From the NCBI RefSeq assembly GCF_933775445.1, contig NC_065873.1, positions 16,244,001-16,308,000 of the forward strand: a DNA stretch of 64,000 nt, written 5' to 3'. The notes under the pieces are model-generated. The model saw nothing but the letters and a program-made list of their open reading frames with translations. It did no database searches and was not told where the DNA came from. Source of the stretch: Argentina anserina. Lineage: Eukaryota; Streptophyta; Magnoliopsida; Rosales; Rosaceae. Within the stretch, counting starts at the first letter, position 1. Every line of letters begins with the position of its first letter. A program made the position numbers and the translations under genes. Shown here one piece after another: positions 12,630 to 24,631 of the stretch.

Positions 12630-15600
12630 ATGGACACCGGCGGCAACTCTCTGGCGTCGGGCCCCGACGGCGTGAAGCGCAAAGTGAGCTACTTCTACGA
12701 CCCAGAAGTCGGAAATTACTATTATGGACAAGGCCACCCGATGAAGCCTCACCGCATCAGAATGACCCACGCCCTCTTAGCCCATTACGGTCTTCTCCAG
12801 AACATGCAGGTCCTCAAACCCTACCCGGCCCGGGACCGGGACCTCTGCCGCTTCCACGCCGACGATTACGTGGCGTTTCTGAGGAGCATTACCCCTGAAA
12901 CACAGCAGGATCAGCTTAGGCAGTTGAAGAGGTTTAATGTTGGGGAGGATTGTCCTGTGTTTGATGGGTTGTATTCGTTTTGTCAGACTTATGCTGGTGG
13001 GTCTGTTGGTGGGGCTGTGAAGCTCAACCATGGGATTTGCGACATTTCGATTAATTGGGCTGGAGGGTTGCACCATGCTAAGAAATGTGAGGCTTCCGGG
13101 TTTTGTTATGTCAATGACATTGTGCTCGCGATCTTGGAGCTTCTTAAACAGCATGAGGTTCGTGTTTCTTTGTCTAATTTGATGTAGAATTGAAATGTGT
13201 GTTGTGATTTATATTGTATGATGATGTTTATGTGGAATTGAAGTGTGGTGATGTGTTTTGAAACAGAGAGTTTTGTATGTGGACATTGATATCCACCACG
13301 GGGACGGTGTTGAGGAGGCGTTTTACACGACAGACAGGGTCATGACGGTTTCGTTTCATAAATTTGGAGACTACTTTCCGGGGACGGGGGACATTCGTGA
13401 TATTGGGTATGGGAAAGGGAAGTATTATTCCCTGAATGTTCCGTTGGATGATGGGATTGATGACGAGAGCTACCATTACTTGTTCAAACCCCTCATTGGG
13501 AAGGTCATGGAGATATTCAGGCCTGGTGCTGTTGTTCTGCAGTGTGGTGCTGATTCCTTATCTGGGGATAGGCTTGGTTGCTTTAATCTTTCAATCAAGG
13601 GTCATGCTGAATGTGTTAAATACATGAGATCCTTCAATGTCCCGCTCTTGCTTTTAGGCGGCGGAGGCTACACTATTCGTAATGTTGCTCGTTGCTGGTG
13701 CTACGAGGTATACTTGCTTTTCATAACATGGTTCAGGGCATTCAGATTGTGATTATTTATATTGGAACAAATAACATGATTATTATGAGCATAATGTCTT
13801 ACCACAGATGATATAGTAAAATAAGTATGTTATGATCTCACAGCATCATGCGGACTGCATAGTCATAAATGATTTCAGTTGGTCATTGTTGTACATACTC
13901 TTTAACTTATTGCTATTAGTGGATTATCTATTATTTCTGCTTATTTATTTGTTAGTTTGTCCACTCTGGAGTCACGACTAAGACCAAGATATTGATAATG
14001 ATATATGTAAAACAGACTGGCGTTGCACTTGGTGCAGAAATTGAGGACAAAATGCCACAGCATGAGTATTATGAGTATTTTGGTCCAGACTATACTCTTC
14101 ATGTTGCCCCTAGTAACATGGAAAACAAGAATTCTCATCAGTTACTAGAAGAAATACGATCGAAACTTCTTGAAAATCTCTCCAGGCTTCAGCATGCCCC
14201 TAGTGTTCAATTTCACGAAAGGCCTCCTGAAAATGAGATTCCAGAGGTATGTGTTTGCGAGATTGTTATCAAGATTTTGTTATTTGTTCTCATTTTTCTG
14301 AAAGAAATGGTTCTTGATTCCTTCTGTATAGTTTCTAAACAAGTAGCTTTTAGCATTGCCAAGCCATGTGCTAGTTGTTTGAGTGCCAAAAAGAGACTTC
14401 AATATCACTGATGGAGCTGCTAATGATGTTGACACCATATAGAAACTCTTCCTGAGAAGACTCCAACTTTTGTTGTCTGCTAACCTTTCCGTTCATTCCC
14501 TATCAGCAAGCTATTTTGTTGCTTAACTTCTCGACTTGAAAACTTGATAGGCTCTTTATAAGTAGTTAAGTACAGAGGTGGAAAGTGGAGAATTTTGTAA
14601 TATGTCGTGAATTTCCCATCTTCTGACTGTGTTAAATGTCTGTCATGAAAGTAGCACGCTAGTTAACGTAAATCTGGTGGAATTGATGTGTAGTTAGACT
14701 TGAAGCTCTTTGTTTTATATTCAGTAAGTTTATTTCTTATCTTCTTTTTTTCATAAATTTTCAGGAGGATGAAGATCAGGAAGACAGGGACGAGAGATAT
14801 GATGCTGATTCTGACATGGAGCTTGATAATGAACGGTATGTGTTAATTTTCCTACATGTAAATAATACTTTCCCAAATAAATCTCCAATTTGAATTTGGG
14901 ATATACTGATTTATTGTTTATACAGCAAAACTTTACCAGCAAGCAGAGTAAAGAAAGAGGTTGTTGAACCTGAGGTTAAAGATCCGGTATGCTACAATTG
15001 ATCTCATGATCTTGATCTTCTTCTTTTTTTAATTTGTACATCACTTCATGTTTTAGTCTCAAATACCCCTGTACTATTAAGTATATTCTGTTCAAATCAT
15101 CACTTACACATTTTAATCTCAAGTATCCTTGTAATTTGAATTTTATGAATTGATCTCAGTGTGGTCTCCGTTTTTGATAGTTGAAGAGTGATTGTACTCT
15201 TATTCATGCCAAAGAAAAGATATCATGATTGGAGGTTAACAATGAAAGTTGAACACCATAGTGGATATATTACTCTAGCGCGTCTATGATTTCATTCATT
15301 AAGGACAACCAAAATAAACTATTACATGCATTTTATGTTAATGGCTTCAAAAAGACTAAATCAGTATATGGTGTGAATTCTTCATATTGTATTGTTCTCA
15401 CCTATATTTTTCCTATTTTAAACATGATGTCTTCTAAAGCCTAATTTGAGTTAGAATTGTTTCAAGCTCTGGCAGCTGCTGCGCTTGTATGTTTATGTTT
15501 CTTCTTTGCACTTGTTGTGATGTACTCATTTTTATCATCAAGTTATGATTGTTTCCAATTATGTGTAGCTTATATCTGTTGGTATGGCAAGTTGACAACA

Positions 15601-15979
15601 TTTGGACATCCTTTCTGCAATTGTATTGAATGCTGCTAGATTGGGATTCAAAACCTTTTACCATTTAAATCCAATTATCTAGTTCACTTGCTCAACAATA
15701 ATTTACTTTGGTTTTCATGGCCTATTCCAGAAAGGAGCTGCTGAGAATTCTAGAGGTTATGATGCTGGACTGGATGAGATAACAACTAGTGCAAAGGTTA
15801 GTCAAAGGCGTAAGCAGCTGACAGATGCAATCAGGATTCAATTGATATAGAACTGGCATGATACTGATAATTGCTAATGTTGATATCTGCAGGCTTTGGA
15901 TATGGGCCCTGGGTCTATGGAGGAACCAAGTGTGAAAGTTGAACAAGAGCCCATGAATAAGCCTGCGGATCAGATGTAA
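12630..15979 (+). CDS. HDA19: Histone deacetylase 19 (class I, RPD3-type)
   Basis: Zn-dependent lysine deacetylase acting in nuclear corepressor complexes (TOPLESS, SIN3-like) to remove acetyl groups from histones H3/H4. Exons: 12630-13157, 13267-13707, 14016-14246, 14765-14835, 14926-14986, 15731-15796, 15893-15979; 1485 bp, 494 residues, near the 501 of Arabidopsis HDA19. The N-terminus [19 protein letters not shown] is family-specific. The active site includes the di-His of [19 protein letters not shown], the metal ligands in [14 protein letters not shown], and the [12 protein letters not shown] loop with the catalytic Tyr. The C-terminal tail is acidic ([13 protein letters not shown]..) and ends [16 protein letters not shown], with VKVEQE resembling a sumoylation site. 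The start is the first in-frame ATG. Confidence 0.97.
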
Positions 15980-16234
15980 CCCCCTATCATAAGCAAACTA
16001 TTTAGATTTATTTTGGCCTCAACTCTTAATTAATTTGTGAAGTTGGTAATCCATTGTTCAGTAGCATTTCTTGTATTTCCAAACACTCTATATGGGCATG
16101 CATTGGAAGTGAACTTTTATCCAATCTTTACCTCTGTAGAGTGCATGGGATGATTAAAGTCGATTAGGAAAGGCAGGGTGTACCACTCTTGGACTCAAAC
16201 AGTTAATTTCAAGAAATGTCATTTCTGTTAATTT

Positions 16235-16895
16235 AGGCATCATTTGGCCTCACTCTGCAAGTACTTGGAATGTGAAGAATGACCATCGTCGAGACACTTT
16301 CTATTTTTATCAGGCAGATAGATTTGACGTTTTCAAGCAGCTAAAGATTTGGTACTCTGTTGGTGCCTGTAGTCATGTATATCTCTACTCATCAAGAAGA
16401 GGATGGATTTCTTTTATTTGCAGTGCGACCGTGCGTGTAAGACTTGGAAAACATGAGAGAAAACACAATCGATTATTCCAATAACAATCTTGTATGTGTA
16501 GTCATGAAGACATGAACAACGTCTACTCTTCCTCAGTTTGCGTTTAGATTTGGTAGTTAGTCTAGATTACAGGCTTTGATTGCGTTTGAGCAATTGGAAA
16601 CCAGATGGAAGACCTTAGCGGGTGTTGGCTGAGGTAATCTGAAGCAGCAATCGGGTGGATGCCTGAGTTGTATGTGCCCATGGTAGGCTGAGAAAGTATT
16701 GTCAGAACTTCATTAGTGTTCGCACTAGTGATGAGTATTCTGATTATCTACACAATGTATCCATGGGTTCTCCAGTTCATAGAGCTCTGCACCAAAAAAA
16801 AGAATTAGTCAGTCGACATGAAAAATGTCTCGTGTGAAATCCGGATAATTTTCTACTTTCCATCTTAACAGACCATCCCGGGAAACCACAAAATT
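16235..16895. repeat. Direct duplicate of the CLC-e 3' end (copy 1)
   Basis: Aligns along its length, in the same orientation and with small indels, to 19090-19865, which contains the last CLC-e exon and 3' flank. Shared blocks include ATTGTATGTGCCC, GCACCAAAAGAATTAGTCAGTC (variant) and TTTTCTACTTTC. The equivalent of the last CLC-e exon (around 16770) keeps the acceptor GGTGCAG but reads R-A-L then stop, so it is a non-functional relic. Confidence 0.8.
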
Positions 16896-17009
16896 ACGTC
16901 AAATAGGAAATAACCCCGAAATAATTTAGCAGACCATTCAAGTAATCATAACACGAGTCCACCTTTCAGAAAAAAAAAACCCCCGAGGGAAACTCCTAAC
17001 AATATATAT

Positions 17010-18000
17010 ATGGGAATTTGCCTAAGCCCTAACCCTAGCTACCTGTACGCCAAAACTATGTTAGACCTTCCGCCGGAGCTTCTACATGATATCTTCCTAA
17101 GATTGCCAGCGAAGGATCTAATCCGTTTTTTTATCGGTTTCATAACAGTGGAATGGCGTGATTCGAAGCAAGAACTTCATCAAAGAGCATCACCAACGCG
17201 CGATCGATTCCAGCAATGAGGGCAACGACTATACCCTCTTACGCGACGGTGTTGGTCAGTTCTACTCAAAGAGTAGGGCATACCTTTTAACTCCTGATCC
17301 CATCGGAGACAGGACTGGATCCCATTTTCAATATTCTTTCATGGTTGGTTTCTGCAACGGATTGATGCTACTTGATCTTCATAGACATATATTGAGCTTA
17401 AACGCACGCGCAGCCTCTTTTTGTGGAATCCAACGATAGCAAGACACATAAGAATAACACCATGGGAGGACGCCGACGGAACTCTTCCTCTGGTTCATGG
17501 GGTAGGTTATCATTCTGATGAAGATGACTTTAAGCTGTTAACTCTGAAGGAGTTACGAGTTAACTGTATGGAGTTACACGTTTACAGCGTAGGATCCTCC
17601 ATATCTAAAAGAGTAGAAAAGCTACCACCTAAGCTCAATATTCTGCCTTCTCAAATGGGGATGGTGTCACTGAACAATTCTCGTGTAGCTTGGCTGATGA
17701 AAGAAGAGGCTAGTACCTTTGTTGTGACTTTTGATCTGATCAAAGAGGACTATCATGCTTTTCCTGTCCCCGTTGAGGTTGGTGATAAAGGGGAACTGAT
17801 GGTGTTCGGAGGGTCGTTGGCTATTTGGCGCAATACAGATTTTTATACAGATGTCTGGTTTACGAAGGATTCTCATTCTTGGTGTATGAAGGTATCTACT
17901 GAGAAGAGTTGTCAGCCTATATTTTTTATGGTGTGAGGTTTCTGTCTTGAAGGCTACGATGGATTTCTGTATTGGTGCACAACAAAGACAGATGAGACTC
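17010..18000 (+). pseudogene. F-box protein (CPR1/CPR30-like) pseudogene
   Basis: F-box proteins of this family recruit substrates to SCF ubiquitin ligases. An intact version would start near 17058 with MLDLPPELLHDIFLRLPAKD (F-box), then a C-terminal F-box-associated domain (GFCNGLMLLDL, LWNPTIARHIRI, GYHSDEDDFKLL). The frame is lost twice. At about 17160 the WRDS..RSKNF junction looks like a 5-bp deletion (GATTCGATTCGAAGC reduced to GATTCGAAGC). At about 17410 a 1-nt loss precedes LFLWNP. The two shifts take frame 0 to 1 and back to 0. A stop follows at 17936, with family-like sequence (GYDGFLYW) continuing after it. An expressed truncated protein is possible but unlikely. Confidence 0.8.
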
Positions 18001-18199
18001 ATGAGAGTCATTATTCTCCTTATACTATGGTCATCCTGATCATAGTCCTCCGACGTGTGCTTTCCGGCCAATCCATTGATACATCTGTATTTTCATTTTG
18101 CTGCCCTCTACATATCTTTTCCATGAAGGCTCTGGTTATAGCTAGTTCGTGATAATCGTCATCTCTATAGACAACTTCGTTCCATTTGTATTTATCAAT

Positions 18200-18390
18200 G
18201 AAAAAACTTGCGTACAAATTAGTATGTACGCGTGCGTCCAAACTCTCATTTTATTTGCACACTTTGAGAATATAAATACATGATTTTAACCGTTCAAAAG
18301 TTTAGTTTATTACTAAAAATAATTTCTGTAAAAGATCAACATAAACAAAAATCATTTACTTTGTCGATTACATCAAACAATTAACGGTTA
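18200..18390. repeat. Solo arm related to the adjacent foldback element
   Basis: About 190 bp nearly identical, in direct orientation, to the left arm of the foldback element at 18482. It starts in AAAAAACTTGCGTACAAA and shares TAGTATGTACGCGTGCGTCC. No matching right arm follows, so it is a truncated relative or a by-product of the neighbouring insertion. Confidence 0.75.
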
Positions 18391-18481
18391 TAAATAGGAC
18401 AACCCATATTATTTCCCAAACGTTCGATAAATCGTTGCTGAAAAGCCTTTTGTATTAGTTAGCTAGTAGGATTTTTTGTTT

Positions 18482-18890
18482 GGGAAAAACTTGCATACAA
18501 ACTAGTATGTACGCGTGCGTCCAAACTCTCGTTTATTTGCACACTTTGCGAATATAAATTCATGATTTTAACCGTTCAAAAGTTTAGTGTATTACTAAAG
18601 ATCATTTCTGTAAAATATCAACATAAAAAAAAATCGTCTTCATAGTCGATTGCATCAAACAAATTGACGGTTGATCATGAGACTACTAACTTTCACCATA
18701 ACCGTTCATTTGTTTAATGCAATCGACTATGAAAACGATTTTTGTTTATGTTGATATTTTACAGAAATGATCTTTAGTAATAAACTAAACTTTTAAACGG
18801 TTAAAATCATGTATTTATATTCGCAAAGTGTGCAAATAAACGAGAGTTTAGACGCACGCGTACATACTGGTTTGTACGCAAGTTTTTTCC
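18482..18890. mobile_element. Foldback Mutator-like MITE with 9-bp target duplication
   Basis: Two arms of about 191 bp (18482-18672 and 18700-18890) are near-perfect inverted repeats around a 27-bp loop. The outer ends read GGGAAAAACTTGC and, on the reverse strand, GGAAAAAACTTGC. A perfect 9-bp direct repeat TTTTTGTTT flanks the element (18473-18481 and 18891-18899), the size made by Mutator-type transposases. No coding capacity. A transcript across it would form a long hairpin. Confidence 0.85.
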
Positions 18891-19089
18891 TTTTTGTTTT
18901 CATTCTAAATTTAAATCAAGAGTATCCCGATGTAGTCTTTCTAAGGAGCTATACTATATCACGAAATAAAAATTGGATCATTTCTCTTTTTATGGCATAC
19001 ACCTTGCACATGGGTCATGTTAATCTTCCCTGTATCGTTCCAATTCACGAGATAGAGGAATGGTCCATAATCTGGTGAGAGTAAGTGCA

Positions 19090-19865
19090 AGCATCATTTG
19101 GGCTTACTCTTCCAGATTGTGTGCAAGCATTTAGAATGCGAAGAAATTCTATTGAGGGTACAAAATCCTCTATTTCTTCAGGCAAGTAGATTTGACCCAT
19201 TAATCCCATACGTCGATAGTTCTAGTGCGAAATAAAGTGGAAGCACAACTGGTATGTAAGTAACTGAAGACTTCTATTCTCTTGGTGCCCAACTTATGTT
19301 CATCTTTACTCATTGAGAAGGAGAAGAATTTTCTTCTATGCGCAGTCAAATAAGTACGGTGCGATAAGACTATGAAGTTCATTACTATTGTGGGAAACAA
19401 GATTTTTTGTTGTTGTGGCTCTAATTACACAGCCAAATGTTAAAAGAAAATACAAAGGGTTATTCCAATACCTGTTGTGTTGTCAAGAATAATGTCTCTA
19501 CCCTTGCTCAGTTGCATTGTTGGTCTGGGTTCCAGACTTTGATTGAGTCAGAGCAATTGAAAACGAAATGGAAGATATCAACGAGTGTCGCTGAGGTGCT
19601 CTGAACCCTGAAGCAGAAATCCGGTGGATGGCTGGATGCCTGAATTGTATGTGCCCGGTTAGGCTGAGACAGTATTATCAAAAGTGTGAAAACTGTATTG
19701 AGTATTCTGTTATGTCAGTCTTTGATGACTAACAGAGGGATTCTCTGGTCGCTAGAGCCCTGCACCAAAAGAATTAGTCAGTCAGATAAAAAGTAAGTCA
19801 TATTTATACTAAAATGTGATTTTCTACTTTCATCTTAACAGAACATCCAGGATATTTTGATCAAC
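19090..19865. repeat. CLC-e 3' end and flank (copy 2 of direct duplication)
   Basis: Partner of 16235-16895. It contains the last CLC-e exon (19730-19760), the end of the last intron and the 3' flank. Because the real exon is here, this is the original copy and the HDA19-proximal one is the derivative. Confidence 0.8.
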
Positions 19866-22800
19866 CAGATCACTGAATAGTCCATGAAATACTTTCTCCC
19901 AATAAAAAAAATCCATGAAGTAAGAAGTTAATTGAACAGTTAAAAATATCTTAATTTAAGAGATTGGTAAGTCAAAACTGCAAAAGCAAGGCTGTAAAAG
20001 GAGAGTGGAAAGTTGGTACCTGCAAGTTAGGCTTATACAGTCTCTGTCTAAAAAGCCAACTAGGTGCCCTCTCTGACCCCGAGTATCTGTAACAACCGGT
20101 ATTTCATTCATTTCGTATCTATTCATGATCTTCTGAGCAGAAAATAGATCCATGGTGGGTGTAGCTGTCCATGGTACTTTGCATACCTCCCCATCAGAAG
20201 AACACATTTCATATACTATAAGTTCCTGCAGAAGGTATGGCCAGTTAGTCACACTGATTAAGTTACAAGCTGGAATTGTAAGGTATTTGACCTATTTGGT
20301 GGATCAACATGATCCCAAAACACATGCTCAACATGATCAACACAACATTCTGGTTAAAAGAATTATCTGATTATGCATGAATAGTGGTGGACCCTTTAAG
20401 GGGCGGGAGGGGGCCATGGCCCCTGCGGCAAGTCAAAATCTCCACTTTAATTGTAGTATAATTACACCTAATTATGGTATATTTGTTAATAAATATAGTA
20501 TAATTGCACTTAATTAAGGTATGATTGCTAAAATTATGATATAATTGTATGTAATTATGGTATAACTTGCTTCTAAATATGGTATGATTGTGTGAAAATT
20601 AGTATTTAATTCAAAATTTCATACTAAATTGGCCCTCCGAGATTTTCGGCCCCTGCAGAATTTGGTTTCAAGATCCGCCATGCAGCATGATGCTTCTAAG
20701 CAAATTGCTATAGTTAATGATTATATGCCACGTCCCTCAATCTAGAAATGAAAATGAGCTGATACGTAATGTAAGTAAATTTTTACATATTTACCTTGGA
20801 TCGTTGTATTCTTGAATTTGCATATTTACTGCTGAACTTTTGAATGTCATCCAGTGTGAGTAAACCGATTAGAATATGATTACTATCAACAATCATGGCA
20901 CAGGGTTGCTTTTCTGCAAGCATTAGAGCGACTGCTTCTGTAAGCAAAGTGTTCATCAAAACAGTCACATATCTTGTTCTCATGGCTTCTGAAACAAGTA
21001 TTCTCTTTTCTAACTTTTCCATATCAATATCAAAATTATCAACGCAGAGTGAACTTTCCATTTCACAAAGGTCACTCATGTTGGATGTGCTTTCAGTAAA
21101 TGCTTCTCCAGAGGATTGCCCATTGACACTAGAGAACCGAACTTCAGGTTGTTGATTGTTACTAGTTCCTCGCTGTGAGACTTTCTTACTCTTTGAGACA
21201 TCTTTCCTTCTTGTCTTTCCAGATGTAATCCATGTAGATAATCCTACAGCTCCAAGCAGCGGTAGAACAATGCGATAATCTTGTGTCAATTCAAAAAGCA
21301 GCAGCACTGAAGTAAGGGGTACCTGGCACACTCCTGCAAGAGTAGCAGCCATTCCAACCTGTAAATGAAAGCTCTCCAACGGTTAAATTCTCCAACTTTG
21401 TGAACCAACAACAATATCAAATTAAAGCAAAGAAATGCGAAAAGATAACTATATCTGATGATTTTTACAGCAAAGTTTAGGGGGTTTGATTCCTAGTCTT
21501 GTCATGGCAAGATATATCAAATGCAATCCATATCAGCTGTCAAGTTATGAGTTGAGATTCTTAGAGTCAACTAGACAGCTGAGAGCTGATATCAAACTTC
21601 CTTTAATCAAACACAAAATCACAAGGTGCCATCCTCGAAGATGATGGCTGATACTATCAGTGTGTAGATAACTACAAAATGCGAATTCCTTCAATTCAAA
21701 TGTGAATTTGTTCCGAGGTATGTCAAAACAGACATGCAGCTAGAAAACATATATCAGATATGCAAGTTGCTGATAAGCCTGTAGGCAAACTATCTCCTAG
21801 ATATAAAAGTTAAGTAGGAAAGTACCAGTCCATATGCTTGAGGTGATGCTACTTCCAAGTAGGAGAGGTGAAGTATGGGATTGGACTGAGCAACTACTGA
21901 ACCAATGAACTTCCCGTACGCCACTCCTGTTGCTGCACCAATGTAGAGTGATGGAGCATAGTAGCCTCCAACTAACCCAGATGCCCGGCACACAGAGGTT
22001 GCACCTATCTTAACCACTACTAACTGAACCAATAGCTCAGCTGAGAGGCCTTTCATAAATGGTCGAGATTCTAACAAAATGTCAACATTCTCAAACCCAC
22101 GATAAAGGATTTCAGGATATGCCAATGCTATAAGTCCGACTGTTAAGCCTCCTAGTACAGGAAATGAACTTCTCGGCAGGGAAGTGGTCTTCTGAATATT
22201 GTCAACGAATGACAACATGTATGATGTGCACTTTGAAAAGGCCAAAGAAACCAAGCCACATAAAACACCCAGAAGTAGATACAGCGGTAACTCTGAATAT
22301 GAGTTGAACAAGTCTCATTGTTAACACCACAGTTTTAGTTCAATAGGTTAATTATCTACCTCAAGATATACTACGCTCAGCTGAAAAACATTCGTCCCAC
22401 TACAGTGAATAATCTAGTGTTGTAAGGATATTAATGAAATCAAAAGTGAAGTTTCATGTGGAATGACCATATAATAGCGCCGAAAACTATGTGGGAAAGG
22501 CAAAACACATATCTAGGAAACAAGTGCACAAATATGCAATTATGCTCATTTAATAGAGGAAAGTAACCATCTAAACTGAACGCACTGGAGTATTTTCGCT
22601 GAATATATAATGTATCATCTTCAAGACATGATGAGATAAGTGAGAATGTACCAGTAGGTGAACGAAAGTCATAGTTAGGGACCTTGAATGCTGGTTCGGA
22701 ACCAAGACCGACTTGTGTAACTACAGAAGCTATCACTGCACTTAGAATGACCATAGAAGTGGTATTTGTAAGCGAAACAGATGAAGACGAAGAATCCCCT

Positions 22801-23863
22801 GGTGATGGCCATAGGACTGACTCTACCGCAAAGAAGCAACCCGAAACAGCAGCATTAAACCCTGTCAAGTAAAAAAAGACATTACATATGTACAAAATGC
22901 CAGCATTGAAAAATAAAAAAATACAAAGACTAAATTACTCACCAGAAGCAATTCCAGCAGCTGATCCAGCAGCCACAAGAGAGAGCTTTCTCTGAGAACT
23001 TCTATCAAACACAGCACCTACACCTTTGGCAATGGAGGTCCCAATTTCAACACTAGGCCCTTCAGGACCTAAAGAATTCCCAGTTCCCAGAGTAACACAA
23101 GCAGCAACAGCTTTAAGAAATGGACGTGACGCAGCCTTCAAGCTATCGAAAATTGAAACAGGCATTCCCATTTTCACCAACACATTCTCTTCTCTTTCCT
23201 TTTCTTCTCCCTGTTCATCATCCAATGCACCTCTGAGCGCATTCAAAATGGCCACAATCAAACCCCCGGAAGCGGGAACCAGAACAACTCGCTGCCACAT
23301 ATCTGTAATGGGCTCCCCCCTCAGCCATGAAGCTCCTCTCGGGGGTATTCCATCCCAAAACACGTCTCTTATCTCATGCACCTTATTCACCATTCATACA
23401 AAAATCTATCATAAAGCTCAAAACTTTGCAAAACAAGCAAGCAAGTATAACACAACACAAAAAAGGGTAGTCGGGTAAAGTGGAAACGTACTGAGTAGTT
23501 GAACAGAACGACACCGAGGCCAGTAAGGAGACCGACCAAGCTCGATGACAGTACTATTGTCCAGTTCCCATTGCCGCGGCCTTGGGACACGTCGTCATCT
23601 TCATCGTCATCGTCATCGTCATCATCATTGTCTTGTTGGGTTAGTTGATTCTGAGAGAGACAGAACAGGGGTCTGAGACTAGAACTTCTACTTCTACCTC
23701 TAGTGTTTGTTGTTGTAAACTCAATAGCTTTGGTTTTGGGGTGTGAAGATGGAGGGAATGGAAGTGACTTGAATTGTGGGAATGGAGGAGAGGAAGGTAG
23801 ACGACAGAAATGACGGTTGAAGCGGGAGTTGGGGAACCGCCATTTACAGTGGAGACCGCCCAT
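19730..23863 (-). CDS. CLC-e: CLC-e type chloride channel/transporter, plastid
   Basis: CLC-family anion channel; Arabidopsis CLC-e is in thylakoids and affects photosynthetic ion balance and nitrate. Exons (minus): 23863-23492, 23381-22943, 22861-22652, 22292-21826, 21358-20795, 20225-20020, 19760-19730; 2289 bp, 762 residues (Arabidopsis 710). The Ser/Arg-rich N-terminus with an Asp run (DDDDDDDDEDDD) fits a transit peptide. Channel motifs are GTGNSLGPEGPSVEIG, GFNAAVSGCFFAVE and SGLVGGYYAPSL, with proline in the GxEGP motif as in CLC-e; LAGVCQVPLTSVLLLFELT is late in the core. Two CBS domains follow (SEAMRTRYVTV.., VPWTATPTMDLF..). The last exon encodes only RALATRESLC. A TTG-started longer frame exists upstream, but 23863 is the first ATG. 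Confidence 0.95.
20390..20680. repeat. AT-rich degenerate repeat inside a CLC-e intron
   Basis: Within the intron between CLC-e exons 20225-20020 and 21358-20795, short blocks like AATTATGGTATAATTG recur every 25-35 bp. They are bordered by GC-rich GGGGGCCATGGCCCC and CGGCCCCTGCAG segments. It looks like a decayed non-coding insertion; I could not define ends or a target duplication. Confidence 0.45.
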
Positions 23864-24470
23864 TGGGTACACCACTCCCGGAGCCAAGCTATTGCTTAAT
23901 GGATAAATGTCTCATAATTTCTAAATAAATAAAACCAACCTATTTTCTGTTCCTGTGTTTTTTACTTCTTTTTTTTCTGAATAAATTTCGGTTCTTTGTT
24001 ACGAAAATAAAGTGAACTTGAATTTGGAAACAAATAAGGGGAAATTTAGTTGGCTGTTGAATTGTGTGAAAGGCCAAGATTGGTGGCATCGATTTCTTGT
24101 AGTCTAAATTAGAAGTGGGTTAAAATCAAGAATTTAACACTATTGTGAGATTCAAAATAGGTGCAAGGTCAAGTACAAAATTTTCTTTGTTCGATTTCTT
24201 GTAGTCCAAAATAAAAGTAGGTTGGAATTCATATGAGATTCTGCCAAGAACTCAAACACTCTTTTGTGGGATTCAAAATAGATGCAATGTTAAGTATATA
24301 AGTTTCATCATAAAATTTACGTAGGATAACACTTACTAGTATTTGAATAATTCCAGAATTTTTTTTATTTTATGATACAATCCTGTAAGACACAAAATAA
24401 TACTTCAACTATGCAATCCGTGATCAGTGACCAAGTTTATCAGTCTCAATCAGATTTTTTTGTGTAATGG
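23864..24470. other. CLC-e upstream region
   Basis: AT-rich promoter and leader side of CLC-e. Two related stretches (about 24060-24160 and 24190-24300) share TTGTAGTC, AGAAGT/AAAAGTAGGTT and a GGGATTCAAAATAG-like block, an old local duplication. No gene seen. Confidence 0.4.
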
Positions 24471-24481
24471 CCACGACTTAA

Positions 24482-24631
24482 GGGAAAATTCTAGCATACG
24501 CTGCTGCATGTTATGCAGCAGCCTCATCCTTCACACATTATCAGACACACACCCCATGTGCATGTTATGACATCCAATCTATACCACACATCAATGTATG
24601 TATAACATACACTGCTACACAGCAGATGAAC
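24482..24631. mobile_element. 150-bp insertion flanked by 11-bp direct repeat
   Basis: A perfect direct repeat CCACGACTTAA occurs at 24471-24481 and 24632-24642, as expected for a target-site duplication. The insert contains the 10-bp-arm palindrome GCTGCTGCAT/ATGCAGCAGC near its left end, and a related CTGCTACACAGCAG near its right end in inverted order. Target size suggests a Mutator-like MITE. No coding capacity. Confidence 0.6.

Noticed and set aside
12777..13154. 125-codon minus-strand frame
   Set aside because: Antisense shadow of HDA19 exon 1.
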